From: CAWCTD01 sp963798455 | GTDB taxonomy: Bacteria > Acidobacteriota > Terriglobia > Bryobacterales > Bryobacteraceae | Length of the DNA stretch: 64,000 bases | Assembly: GCA_963798455.1 (NCBI GenBank) | Contig: CAWCTD010000003.1 | Span: forward strand, 2,542,001 to 2,606,000 | Direction of reading: 5' to 3' | Shown here: positions 50,630-59,476 of the stretch, one piece after another | Layout of the letters: each line of letters begins with the position of its first letter | Position numbering within the stretch: position 1 is the first letter of the stretch | The notes under the pieces: generated by a model | The model's database searches: none | Told to the model about the DNA's origin: nothing | What the model saw: the letters and a program-made list of their open reading frames with translations, nothing else | Position numbers and translations under genes: made by a program

Positions 50630-51272
50630 GGCACTCTCCCGTTCGGCCGGCGCCCTTCAAAGATGGAACCGGCGCTTGCACTACTATCTGGGTCTCTACT
50701 TCCTGTTCTTTACGTGGCTGTTCGCTTTCACGGGATTGCTGCTGAACCATGGAGGCTGGAAGTTCGCCGAGTTCTGGCCGAGCCGCCGGCAGTCCACTCT
50801 CGAGCGGAAAGTCCAGCCGCCCGATGGCAACGCCATGGAGCGGGCCCAGAATCTGGCTCGCCAGCTCGGACTGCGAGGTGAAATCGAGTGGACGGCAACG
50901 CCTCAACCGCCCGGCCGATTCCAGTTCCGGGTGAACCGGCCCGGCCACGTCACTGACGTTAAGATGGACCTCGCCACCGGATCCGCCACGGTGCAGCGGA
51001 CCGATGTGAACTGGTGGGGTGTCGTCCGCGCCTTGCACACCTTCACCGGGGTGCACGCCGCGGATCCCGTCAATCGGCGCGACTGGATTTGGACTACCAT
51101 CTGGGCTTACTCGATGGATGCCCTGGCCGCGGGGTTGATCGTGACTGTTCTCAGCGGCATCTACATGTGGATACAGCTCCGGAAGAAGCTGCTGCCGGGC
51201 CTGGTTGCCCTTTCCCTGGGCGTCCTCACCTGCGGCCTTTTCGCCCTGGGCCTCGCGTGGCTCTATAAATAG
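50613..51272 (+). CDS. PepSY-associated membrane protein
   Basis: The 219-aa protein overlaps the preceding PepSY gene. It has YYLGLYFLFFTWLFAFTGLL as first helix, a soluble part (EIEWTATPQPPGRFQFRVNR; ATGSATVQRTDVNWWGVVRA), HTFTGVHAADPVN, and two C-terminal helices. With the previous gene it forms a split PepSY-TM system, possibly a two-subunit complex. Function not established. Confidence 0.75.
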   Translation: MAFASEALSRSAGALQRWNRRLHYYLGLYFLFFTWLFAFTGLLLNHGGWKFAEFWPSRRQSTLERKVQPPDGNAMERAQNLARQLGLRGEIEWTATPQPPGRFQFRVNRPGHVTDVKMDLATGSATVQRTDVNWWGVVRALHTFTGVHAADPVNRRDWIWTTIWAYSMDALAAGLIVTVLSGIYMWIQLRKKLLPGLVALSLGVLTCGLFALGLAWLYK

Positions 51273-51288
51273 TCGCCGCCTCGGGAGG

Positions 51289-52095
51289 TTAGAAAGAGAT
51301 GGAGATGATGATTTCCACCTGGTCCCGGCGAGAGTGAAGGCCCAGCGAGTCGAAAGTGGCCCCGAACCAGCGCGTGTACCGCACTTCGGGAATCACGCGC
51401 ACGCCGATGGGGTCGATGAACTGACCGCCAATTCCCGCGGTGCCTCCCACGATGCTCTTCCTGTACGGCGTGGGTGAGGATTCGGTCGCGGTGTCTCCGT
51501 TCGGATAGGTGATCGCACGGCTGGTGCGGATCTTGCTGACCCAGCGCAATGACGGGCCGGCTTCAACGAACCAGCGGTGTCCCCGCTCGCGGCGTTCCAG
51601 GTTGTAGCGGCGAACCAGCATGGGGAAGTCGAAATACCTGGCCTTGGTCGTGTCCGATATGCCGGTCTGGGTTCGCTCATCCTTGACGGTGTTCGGATTG
51701 TCAGTGCCGGCCAGAATGATCTTGTCGGAAGTGAACTCCGCCGTACGGTATATGCTCCCGATGTTGACGGCCCATTTCTCGAAGATCGCGAGTTGAAGCA
51801 AGGCTCCTCCGGCTGTGTAGTGGGCTTTCGGGGAGGTGGTGACCGTGGTATCGAGCGGAGGGGACGTGGTGACCTGCTCGCTCTTTCCCCCCCCGATCAC
51901 ATTGCGGGGCTGACCGATCCCGGTCACGCCCAGCGAGATGCGCCTCACATAGACCGGCTCTCGTTGCCGTTCCTCCTGGGCGCGCGCGGGTTGGGCGGCC
52001 GGGGCCGTAGCGGGCGCAGGCTGAGCAGGCTGGTCTTGGGCAGACAGCAGCGTAGTCACGCACAACAGAAGAGCAAACAGCCATGGACGATTCAC
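51289..52095 (-). CDS. outer-membrane beta-barrel protein
   Basis: GTG 52095 follows GAGGAG; the longer frame upstream lacks protein character. The 268-aa product has a signal peptide (RPWLFALLLCVTTLLSAQDQ), a Pro/Ala linker and alternating amphipathic strands ending VRVIPEVRYTRWFGATFDSL and the terminal aromatic VEIIISISF, typical for BamA-recognised barrels. It probably has 8-10 strands. Role unknown. Confidence 0.75.
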   Translation of the reverse strand: MNRPWLFALLLCVTTLLSAQDQPAQPAPATAPAAQPARAQEERQREPVYVRRISLGVTGIGQPRNVIGGGKSEQVTTSPPLDTTVTTSPKAHYTAGGALLQLAIFEKWAVNIGSIYRTAEFTSDKIILAGTDNPNTVKDERTQTGISDTTKARYFDFPMLVRRYNLERRERGHRWFVEAGPSLRWVSKIRTSRAITYPNGDTATESSPTPYRKSIVGGTAGIGGQFIDPIGVRVIPEVRYTRWFGATFDSLGLHSRRDQVEIIISISF

Positions 52096-52209
52096 CGCGG
52101 TCTCCTCAGGGCAGCACGCCTCACAACCGGCGAAAGACTCATTATATCGGACCCGGCGTGACCGACGCGGGGGGCGCTGGGCGCCCCGTGCGACAATGAT
52201 TGTTCCGCA

Positions 52210-52362
52210 ATGAAGCCCCGATTCCTGACGGCCGTGGCTTGCTACATCGTGCTGGCGCTGCTGGCCGTGTTCACTTTGGAGAGCATCCCGCGGACCATCG
52301 TGTTGCTCTTCCTGGCCATGCTCGCGGTCAGGACCTGGATCGCCGCCAAGCGGCAACCCTGA
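52210..52362 (+). CDS. small two-helix membrane protein (50 aa)
   Basis: A 50-aa frame from ATG 52210: two hydrophobic helices (FLTAVACYIVLALLAVFTLE; TIVLLFLAMLAVRTWIAAKR) and a basic end. There is no strong ribosome site just upstream, but the region is leader-poor and CGACAATG lies 15 bases before. It is divergent from the outer-membrane protein and convergent with the patatin gene. Function unknown. Confidence 0.5.
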   Translation: MKPRFLTAVACYIVLALLAVFTLESIPRTIVLLFLAMLAVRTWIAAKRQP

Positions 52363-52375
52363 AGAGGGTTCTCTT

Positions 52376-55300
52376 TCAATGCCGGTGCAGCAGTCTGAGC
52401 AGCCAGCGGCAGATACGCCACAAGAGAACAGCAGAGAGGAACACCGTCGCCCCCACCAGCACGGCGTCGCTGAGGACCTCCGCCTTGGAACGGAAGAGTC
52501 CGGCGAGGGTCTCACGCAGGCGGGCCAGCACTGTGGCCGAGGCTACTGCCAGCGCCGCCAGGAAGGTCACGGGGGCCCAGGTCCGCCATGCGCTTTTCAC
52601 GCGCGGGTACAGCCAGTCGAGCAACTCGGGCACCGCCAATAGGTAGACCACCGGAATGGCGAACAAGGCGAGGAAGGCGGAAAGGTTGACGTTGGACCCC
52701 GAAGGCCGGACGAAGGCGGACCACCATTTGACGCCTACCCACAAGGCGGCGATGGAGTAAACCAGCAGGACCCAGGCGATGACGCGCCCCGTGGTGGGGG
52801 CGAAACGCGCCAGTTGCGCGAAACCGTGCACCAGCCGCACCGGCCAGTCGAAGCCGTACTTGTAAGCGGGCGATTGGGTGATTTTCAGCTTTGTCCGCTC
52901 GATGTGCGGCACGAGGCAGTCGCGTAAGACCAGCGCCGCCCGCGTCGCCAGCTCCACCAACACCGGCATAGGCACATCCTTGTCGATGGTTTCGGTCCCC
53001 ACGGTGTACCTCTTGGGGTCGCTGAAAACAGCGGTGGCGTCCTTGACCTCTTTCAATGCCTCCAGAGCCATCTTCTCCGCGGCGATGCCGATGAAACCGC
53101 TGTTCGGCCGGGTGAAGCGAAGGCCATCAACGTGGAAGCTCACCTGGTCCGCGCCACCGGTCCGGCAACGGTTCCACTCGATCTGTTCCTGAATGCTGTC
53201 TTCCACAACCGATTGCAGGCCCGCGCGCACGAGGTCTCTCTGAGCGAAGCGCACCAGTTGGTCCAGGCGGCCGTCCTCCCGCGCGCCGCGGCCGGGTTCG
53301 AGCGTATCGAGCGCCGCTTCGTGGCCGGGCCGGCTGCCGTCCACCATGTCCTTCGCCCACTCCGCCAGATCCTTCGGCAGATCGAGCGAGTCAATCACGC
53401 GGCAACGTTCGACAGCGGCGGCGGCGTCCGCGGCAGCGGCTTTCCCCACGGCCTCCTTGGTGAGCAAGGCCTCGAAGATCCTGGCGAGGCCGTCCAATTG
53501 TCCCCAAAGGATGTCGTTGGACCGCCAGCTCTTCTTGAAGAATCCGCCGAAATTGGCGAGCTGATCGCCGGCCAGTTTGTCCGCCGGCGGCCGCCGGCTA
53601 AAGCCGAGCTGAGCGTCCCTCGGGCTGACGCGGATCGTATCGATCTGGTCCAGCTCGAAGATCCCCGCGGCAACCTGGAGCGGGAACCGATGCAGGTCGA
53701 TCCAAGGGAATTCGGCCCAAGCCTTTTGCGCGTCCCGCGACACGGCCAGAAAGCCGGACTGGCGGAACTGGTGGTCCAGAAACTGGATCAGTGTCTCGGC
53801 CTCTGTCCGCGGCGCCGGCTCCCTGCCCGCCAGTTGCCCGACGCGCCCCATCAGCAGCTCGCACAGCGCCTTCAATGCTTTCTCGTCCGGCGGCCCAGAC
53901 AGGAGCCTTGTGGCCTCGTCGTCGGCGGCGATGACGTGGCGCCACGCCAGGTTGATGTCGCTCCAGATTTCGCCCGGATCGCGCAGGCGAAGACCATCCG
54001 TGGCCCGGCTGAGCCAGCGGATCTGGCGCTGGTCCACCAGCGACTCCATGGCGAACAGGATCACCTCCGCGCAATGAATCCACTGGTTGCAGATCCGCAA
54101 CGCCTCCTCTTCCTGGATGCTGTAAGTGACGTAGAATAGCCGCCGCATGAGGGCGTGCACGTCGAAGCAGTCCAGTATCCGGTCCTGCTCGCTGGTGGCG
54201 AGAGGGTCGATGAATCGGAAGAACTTGTCGAACAGTTGCGACGCCAGCCGTTGTTTCTCGGGCTTGAGCCACATTTCCCGTCCCTTCTGGCGCAGGACGC
54301 CGGCGAGGACGCGATGGAGCAGCAACTCGAGCCGGCTGCGGCGATACAGTTTCTCCTGCTCGGGCGTGGGACGCCGTCCGGCTTCGGAGCCGGAAGATTC
54401 CGTGAGGTCCGTGACCAGGTTTCCGAAGGACTGGATGCGCGTGTTTCGCTCGGCGATCGCCTGCAAGTCGCCGGCGATACTCTCGTAGCTCGGAATCGCG
54501 GTCAGCGCGCCGACCCCCGCCTGGACCACGTTGGGTGGGGCGGACACCGCCTGCGGGTCGAAGACTTCGGGCGCCGGCTCGACATAAAACAGCTTGCGGG
54601 TCACGGGCCCCTCGGCGGTGCGGTGGAAAATCGCATCGAGGGTGGAGGAGAAGGGCTTGTTGTCGAGCACACCGCCGTCGAGGTAGTAGCGCGGCACGTC
54701 CTTCGAACACGGCCGCAAGCGCGGCGCTTTGTCGAGGTAGCCCCAGTATCGAATAAAGTCATCTTCCTGGGACACGCGCACGGGGGGGAACGCCACTGGG
54801 AAGCAGGAGGTGATGCGGGCCAGCTTGGCGAGCTGACTCCTCCGGTGTTTCTCGAGCTTGACGTCCACGGGCGGCGCGACCGGCCCAAAGTCGTTGTGGC
54901 GGTCACGCCGGAACTTGAGCTTGAAGACCGCGCGGTGGTCCTTGACCGTGATCGCGCGGCCGGTATCGTCAAACCGGGTGTAGACGGAGCCGTGGAAATC
55001 CGTGCCGGTGACGAACAAGTCGAGCTCATCGAAGCCGGAGGGATCCTCGGAACCGGGCCGCCAATCGTCGAGGCCAAAGGCGGCCTCCAGCCTCTCCTGG
55101 TAATAGCCCTCGCCGTCGAGCAGCGAATTGGGGTCTTGCGAGCCGGCCTGACGCAGCAACTTCGCGATATCGCCATCCTCACGCCAAAGCCTGGAAAAGT
55201 CCAGGAAGTTCTTGGGAGGTCCTGGCTGGCAGAGGGAATAGGCGAGGTAAATGCCGTTGAGCCCCCCGGCGGACGCGCCGCTGATGACGTCTACCACGAT

Positions 55301-55447
55301 GTCGGCGTCCAGGAGCACCTTGAGCAGACGGTAGAGGCCATGGCCGCGCACGGCGCGGAAGAACTCCTGCGCGACTCCGTTGATGTAGACGGCCAGCGAG
55401 ACTCCGCCGTACAGGACCAGTCCGATTCGAACTTCTCGTCTTTTCAT
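52376..55447 (-). CDS. patatin-like phospholipase with DUF3376-type C-terminal part and membrane anchor
   Basis: The 1023-aa protein opens RIGLVLYGGVSLAVYINGVA (oxyanion glycines), has the lipase elbow GASAG with Ser59, and the dyad Asp in YYLDGGVLDNKPF. A very long middle part is alpha-helical; near the C-terminus are up to five membrane helices (FAPTTGRVIAWVLLVYSIAA; LSAFLALFAIPVVYLLAVPE and two later). The size exceeds usual patatins (300-400 aa). It probably hydrolyses acyl esters of lipids at the membrane. It stands alone on the minus strand. Confidence 0.88.
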   Translation of the reverse strand: MKRREVRIGLVLYGGVSLAVYINGVAQEFFRAVRGHGLYRLLKVLLDADIVVDVISGASAGGLNGIYLAYSLCQPGPPKNFLDFSRLWREDGDIAKLLRQAGSQDPNSLLDGEGYYQERLEAAFGLDDWRPGSEDPSGFDELDLFVTGTDFHGSVYTRFDDTGRAITVKDHRAVFKLKFRRDRHNDFGPVAPPVDVKLEKHRRSQLAKLARITSCFPVAFPPVRVSQEDDFIRYWGYLDKAPRLRPCSKDVPRYYLDGGVLDNKPFSSTLDAIFHRTAEGPVTRKLFYVEPAPEVFDPQAVSAPPNVVQAGVGALTAIPSYESIAGDLQAIAERNTRIQSFGNLVTDLTESSGSEAGRRPTPEQEKLYRRSRLELLLHRVLAGVLRQKGREMWLKPEKQRLASQLFDKFFRFIDPLATSEQDRILDCFDVHALMRRLFYVTYSIQEEEALRICNQWIHCAEVILFAMESLVDQRQIRWLSRATDGLRLRDPGEIWSDINLAWRHVIAADDEATRLLSGPPDEKALKALCELLMGRVGQLAGREPAPRTEAETLIQFLDHQFRQSGFLAVSRDAQKAWAEFPWIDLHRFPLQVAAGIFELDQIDTIRVSPRDAQLGFSRRPPADKLAGDQLANFGGFFKKSWRSNDILWGQLDGLARIFEALLTKEAVGKAAAADAAAAVERCRVIDSLDLPKDLAEWAKDMVDGSRPGHEAALDTLEPGRGAREDGRLDQLVRFAQRDLVRAGLQSVVEDSIQEQIEWNRCRTGGADQVSFHVDGLRFTRPNSGFIGIAAEKMALEALKEVKDATAVFSDPKRYTVGTETIDKDVPMPVLVELATRAALVLRDCLVPHIERTKLKITQSPAYKYGFDWPVRLVHGFAQLARFAPTTGRVIAWVLLVYSIAALWVGVKWWSAFVRPSGSNVNLSAFLALFAIPVVYLLAVPELLDWLYPRVKSAWRTWAPVTFLAALAVASATVLARLRETLAGLFRSKAEVLSDAVLVGATVFLSAVLLWRICRWLLRLLHRH

Positions 55448-55582
55448 GGGTCCCCTTGTGCGCGGCCTGAATCAGGAAAGTAATTCCACCTCCGCGGCAC
55501 ATACGGACCGATCTTACAACGCAGCGTTACCCGTGACAAGGGGAGAGATGATCTTACCCCGTTCCGGGGGCGGGCCGCGTTC

Positions 55583-56395
55583 TTACTTGGTCACAGTGGG
55601 CAACGGGACGCGATACTGGCCGGCGAAGACCTCGCGGAACAACTGGAGGACTTCCTCGTGGATCAGGCCGTTGTCCACCAGCACGTGCGGGCTGTGCAGG
55701 TGGTGCGGCTTGCCCTGCATGTCGGAGCGCGAGCCCCCCGCCTCGGTCACCAGCAGCACGCCGGCCGCCATGTCCCAGGGATTCAGGCCGAACTCCCAGA
55801 AGGCATCCAGCCGGCCGCAGGCGACGTAGGCAAGATCCAGGGCGGCCGAACCGGCGCGCCGCACGCCGTGCGTGGCCATGGCCATCTGGTGGAAGAAATG
55901 CACGTTGACGTTCTCGTGGCGCTTGCGGCTGGGGAAACCCGTGGCCGCCAGGCTGTCCGCCAAACGGCTGGCGCGGGAAACTTGGATGCGCCGATTGTTC
56001 AGGCAGGCCCCGGCGCCCCTCTCGGCGGTGAACATTTCATCCCGGAGGGGATCGTAGATGACACCGGCGATCATGTCGCCCGCCTGTTCCAGGCCCAGCG
56101 AAACACAAAACATGGGGAAAGCGTGCGCGAAGTTCGTCGTGCCGTCCAGCGGGTCGACGTACCAGCAGAATTCGGAGGCCGCCCGGTGGCCGCCGCTTTC
56201 TTCGGCCACGATGGCGTGGGAGGGAAAGCGCGTCCGCAACCTCTCGATGACCAGCTTCTCGGAGGCGAGGTCGGCCTCGGTCACAAGGTCGAACTCCCCT
56301 TTCAGATGGAAGCTCACCCGCCGATCGAAGTAGCCGGAAAGCAGGGCGCCCGCTTCGCGCGCAATCTCCTGTGCGACTTCTACATAAGAGTTCAT
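55583..56395 (-). CDS. suhB: inositol monophosphatase family protein
   Basis: The 270-aa protein has the full metal-dependent phosphatase set: HAIVAEESGGHR, WYVDPLDGTTNFAHAFPMFC (DPxDGT) and NPWDMAAGVLLVTEAGG (WDxAAG). These residues bind Mg ions for phosphate ester hydrolysis. It may act as inositol monophosphatase or as SuhB-type. It is 15 bases after the LSm gene and ends the three-gene minus operon. Confidence 0.9.
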   Translation of the reverse strand: MNSYVEVAQEIAREAGALLSGYFDRRVSFHLKGEFDLVTEADLASEKLVIERLRTRFPSHAIVAEESGGHRAASEFCWYVDPLDGTTNFAHAFPMFCVSLGLEQAGDMIAGVIYDPLRDEMFTAERGAGACLNNRRIQVSRASRLADSLAATGFPSRKRHENVNVHFFHQMAMATHGVRRAGSAALDLAYVACGRLDAFWEFGLNPWDMAAGVLLVTEAGGSRSDMQGKPHHLHSPHVLVDNGLIHEEVLQLFREVFAGQYRVPLPTVTK

Positions 56396-56410
56396 CCGCT
56401 GAAATCCGGC

Positions 56411-56653
56411 TTAATCCGCCTCTTCGAGCAGGTACTTGATGTCGTGCTTGTAGATAAAAAGGTTCGGCCCGTCTTCGCGGGTCAGCCGGATGAAGTTCGA
56501 GTCGTAGAACTCGATGGTCCCGGAGAATTCTTCGTTGCTTTTCATTCGCACACGCACCGGGATCTCCTGATCGATGAGATGTCTCAGGTACTTAACCTCT
56601 TCCAGCGTCTGCTCGGGTGGCTTGGTCTTTGGCTTGTTCTTGCTCTTGTCCAT
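56411..56653 (-). CDS. Hfq-like LSm-domain RNA-binding protein
   Basis: The 80-aa protein has a basic N-terminus (SKNKPKTKPPEQTLEE), then a single LSm domain: YLRHLIDQEIPVRVRMKSNE, EFSGTIEFYDSNFIRLTRED and NLFIYKHDIKYLLE. The I-P-V-x-V-R-M and YDxxFIxL patterns parallel Sm1 of Hfq, and the IYKHDIKYL segment parallels its YKHAI Sm2 motif. A divergent Hfq with an N-terminal extension is the best reading. It lies between a VWA gene and the phosphatase with gaps of 15 bases. Confidence 0.75.
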   Translation of the reverse strand: MDKSKNKPKTKPPEQTLEEVKYLRHLIDQEIPVRVRMKSNEEFSGTIEFYDSNFIRLTREDGPNLFIYKHDIKYLLEEAD

Positions 56654-56668
56654 CAGGCACCCCGTTCC

Positions 56669-57649
56669 TCACCGTGGCGGAGGAATCAGCTTCTTCACCG
56701 CCGGCCTCCGCTCGGGCTCTACAGGGGCGGCCGGCTGCTCGACTTCCCCATAATAACCGCTGCGCGCGACGACCTGCAAATTCGGGTTCGCGACCTTGAC
56801 CTCCAGGCGATGGAACCGGTCCACCCCAGGCGGGGCCCGGCGCGGATAATATCCCAGAAAATACTGCGTCCGCAACTCCGTGAGAATGTCCGAGAAGGCG
56901 CTGTCCAGATCGGGGCCGACGCTCGGCGTGAAGACCCGGCCCCCGGTGCCGGCGGCGAGAGTGATCAGAGCGTTCTCTCCCCCGAGGTTACGGCCCGCAT
57001 CATTGGTGATGGGCACGACCAGAATGGCGTACAGCACCGTATCGGCCAACTGCACCGCTTGCAGAGCATTGCGAAATGTCTTGGCGCTGGTCGTGTCGCC
57101 GCCGTCGGTGACCAGCACCATCACCCGGCGGCCTTCGCGTAGCTCCAGGTCCTTGGAGACGAGATAGATCGCATCATAGAGGGAGGTGCCGCTGGACGGC
57201 TTCAACTGCTTCATCGCCTCTTCCATGCGGTCGCGGCGCCGCGAGAAACTGGACAATAGCGTCACCTCATAACTGAAACTGTAAAAGGCAACGGTATCCT
57301 TTGGATTACTCTGGGAGAAAACCGCTCCTAGGAAACGAGACACGGATTCGGTCTCGTAGCGGAGATCGATGGCGGTGGAAAGGCTGTTGTCCACGAGCAG
57401 AGCGATCGAGAGCGGCTGCTCGGTCTGCCTCTCGAACACAGCCACATCCTGTTTCACGCCGTTGTCGATAACGGTGAAGTCATCCTTGGTCAGAGAGCCC
57501 ACCAGCTCGCCGGACGGGTTCCGCACCGTGGCCAGGATCCGAACCAGCCCGACGTCCACGCGGAACACCGTGTCCTGCGCCTTGCATGCGGGGAAGACCA
57601 GAAGGGATAGGACTGCGGAGACTAGGACTACAGGCGCGGACCAGCGCAT
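56669..57649 (-). CDS. VWA-domain (acidobacterial VWFA-related) secreted protein
   Basis: The 326-aa protein has a signal peptide (LVSAVLSLLVFPACKAQ, lipobox-like PAC), a beta opening domain (VDVGLVRILATVRNPSGELV), then the von Willebrand A domain: LSIALLVDNSLSTAIDL (MIDAS Asp-x-Ser-x-Ser) and RRVMVLVTDGGDTTSAKTF. A C-terminal beta strand set ends VVARSGYYGEV. Large families of such proteins exist in acidobacteria with unknown ligands. It leads the operon with the LSm and phosphatase genes. Confidence 0.85.
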   Translation of the reverse strand: MRWSAPVVLVSAVLSLLVFPACKAQDTVFRVDVGLVRILATVRNPSGELVGSLTKDDFTVIDNGVKQDVAVFERQTEQPLSIALLVDNSLSTAIDLRYETESVSRFLGAVFSQSNPKDTVAFYSFSYEVTLLSSFSRRRDRMEEAMKQLKPSSGTSLYDAIYLVSKDLELREGRRVMVLVTDGGDTTSAKTFRNALQAVQLADTVLYAILVVPITNDAGRNLGGENALITLAAGTGGRVFTPSVGPDLDSAFSDILTELRTQYFLGYYPRRAPPGVDRFHRLEVKVANPNLQVVARSGYYGEVEQPAAPVEPERRPAVKKLIPPPR

Positions 57650-57719
57650 CTCTAACCGTTATCGTACCAAACCGGACGTGTTGCTCTGCGCGGGCTAGCC
57701 TGGGTGCGACAATGTCCCC

Positions 57720-58157
57720 ATGAGCCGACCTAGCCGGGAAGCCCGGGTCACCGTCCGCTACGCCGAAACGGACCAGATGGGCGTAGCCTACTACGCGAAT
57801 TACATGGTCTGGATGGAGGTCGCGAGAGTCGAGTATTGCAGGGCGATGGGATTCCGGTACAGGGACATGGAGGCGGAGGACGGGGTCCTGCTGGCGGTGG
57901 TGGAGGCGCACTGCCGCTATCGCTACCCGGCGCGCTATGACGACGAAGTCATCATCCGGACCTGGATCGAGCAGGCCACCGCCCGCCTGGTGCGCTTCGG
58001 CTATGAAATGAGCCGGGCCGCGGACGGCCGGATTCTGGCGTCCGGGGAGACCAAGCACATTTTCTGCAACCGCGAGATGAAGCCCGTACGGCTGCCCGCG
58101 AAGTACCTTCCGCTGTTCGGGGTTGCCCGGAATGAGCCGGCGGAACACAAAATTTGA
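57720..58157 (+). CDS. acyl-CoA thioesterase (YbgC/FadM family)
   Basis: The 145-aa hot-dog-fold protein has the family signature ARVTVRYAETDQMGVAYYAN (catalytic Asp), YMVWMEVARVEYCRAMGF, and ARLVRFGYEMSRAADGRILA. It hydrolyses acyl-CoA or acyl-ACP thioesters. GACAATG lies just before the start, and it is divergent from the VWA operon. The lysine riboswitch begins 37 bases after its stop. Confidence 0.9.
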   Translation: MSRPSREARVTVRYAETDQMGVAYYANYMVWMEVARVEYCRAMGFRYRDMEAEDGVLLAVVEAHCRYRYPARYDDEVIIRTWIEQATARLVRFGYEMSRAADGRILASGETKHIFCNREMKPVRLPAKYLPLFGVARNEPAEHKI

Positions 58158-58193
58158 CTTGACTCGGGGCCGTTCGATATTCTGGGGTCTCCT

Positions 58194-58383
58194 CTTGATA
58201 GAGGTGCGGAGGCCATCAGTAGCAGGGTGCATGTTCCGGGAGGCTCCGGGCGTCCTGGCGAAAGGGGTCGAGGCAGTTTCCGCCGAAATCGCCGCTGGAA
58301 GCAATCCCCGGCGGCGGTTGGGGGGCAAGGATAAGACCTGCCCACTGTCATCCGTTGCTAGCAGCGGGTGGAGCGCTATCGAG
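58194..58383 (+). promoter_or_regulatory. lysine riboswitch (L box)
   Basis: P1 forms between CTTGATAG (58194-58201) and CTATCGAG (58376-58383). Between them lie the conserved lysine-aptamer parts in order: GATAGAGGTGCGGAGGCCAT then CAGTAGCAGGG, GGCGAAAGGG, CCGCCGAAATCGCCGCTGG, GGGCAAGGATAAGACCTGCC, and GGAGCGCTATC. The sequences GAGGTGCG, CGAAAGGG, GCCGAA and GGAGCGCTATC are the hallmark of the class. High lysine should switch off the lysine operon starting at 58456. The expression platform lies between 58384 and 58455; no clear terminator U-run is seen, so control of translation is more likely. Confidence 0.9.
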
Positions 58384-58455
58384 AAGTGAAGAAACCTCGG
58401 TGTTGCCTCCGCGGTTTTTCCCTTCTGGCGCCTTCCATTCGATAGGTCGACACGC

Positions 58456-59463
58456 ATGGACCTTTTTGAGCTGACGCGCAGGTTGGTCGACATCGAGTCG
58501 ATCACGGGGAACGAGAAAGAGGTCAGCGAGTTTCTGCTCGCATACCTCTCCGATGCCGCCGCTCGCCACCACGGCCGCGTCGAGAAGATGGAAGTGGAGG
58601 CGGATCGGTTCAACGTCTTCGCGCACTGGGACGAACCTGTGGTGACGCTCTCCACGCACGTGGACACCGTGCCGCCGCACGTCCCGTCGCGGGAGGATGA
58701 GGGCCGTATCTGGGGCCGCGGCTCCTGCGACGCCAAAGGCATCATCGCCTCCATGATTCATGCCGTCGAGCGGCTGCTCGAATCGGGCGTCCGCAACATC
58801 GGCCTGCTGTTCGTCGTCGGCGAGGAGAAGAGCAGCGCCGGCGCGCTGGCCGCCGCCCGGAATCCGCGCGGGTCCCGGTACCTGATCAACGGCGAGCCAA
58901 GCGACAACAAGCTCGCGCTGGGGTCCAAGGGTGCGTTGCGCTATGAGATCGCGGCCAGCGGCAAGATGGCGCACTCCGCCTATCCTGAACTCGGCGAATC
59001 GGCCATCGACAAGCTGCTGGACGTGCTCCAGGAAGTCCGCGCGATCCCGATGCCGGTGGACCCGCTGCTCGGGCCGGGCACGCTGAACGTGGGGACCATC
59101 GCGGGTGGCCGGGCCCCGAACGTCGTTGCCGATTCGGCCTGTGCGGAGGTCATGATCCGTCTGGTCGCGGATCCGGAGCCGATGCGCCGGGCCGTCGCCC
59201 GGGCCGCCGAAGGCCGTGCCTGCGCTCGCGAAGTCCTGTCGATACCCGCCGTCAGGCTCGGCAGGTTGAAAGGCTTCGACACGACCGTAGTGGCTTATAC
59301 CACGGACATCCCCGAGTTCGGCGGAGCCTGGGGTAAGCCGTTCCTTCTCGGCCCGGGATCGATCCACGTGGCCCACACCCTGGAGGAACATGTGCCCAAG
59401 CGGCAACTCGTGGAGGCAGTCGAGGTTTATCAGAAGATGGTGAGCCAGCTTCTCACCGCGTAG
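58456..59463 (+). CDS. dapE: M20-family peptidase, succinyl-diaminopimelate desuccinylase-like
   Basis: The 335-aa protein has the M20 layout: MDLFELTRRLVDIESITGNE, the metal motif LSTHVDTVPPHVP (His and Asp), RGSCDAKGIIASMIHAVERL, FVVGEEKSSAGA (catalytic Glu) and LINGEPSDNKLAL. As first gene of the lysine operon, downstream of the lysine riboswitch and with dapD at its other end, a DapE role (removing succinate from N-succinyl-LL-diaminopimelate) is the best inference. The sequence is also close to N-acetyl-lysine or acetylornithine deacetylases, so the symbol rests on context. Confidence 0.75.
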   Translation: MDLFELTRRLVDIESITGNEKEVSEFLLAYLSDAAARHHGRVEKMEVEADRFNVFAHWDEPVVTLSTHVDTVPPHVPSREDEGRIWGRGSCDAKGIIASMIHAVERLLESGVRNIGLLFVVGEEKSSAGALAAARNPRGSRYLINGEPSDNKLALGSKGALRYEIAASGKMAHSAYPELGESAIDKLLDVLQEVRAIPMPVDPLLGPGTLNVGTIAGGRAPNVVADSACAEVMIRLVADPEPMRRAVARAAEGRACAREVLSIPAVRLGRLKGFDTTVVAYTTDIPEFGGAWGKPFLLGPGSIHVAHTLEEHVPKRQLVEAVEVYQKMVSQLLTA

Positions 59464-59476
59464 GAAAGGGAGCAAT

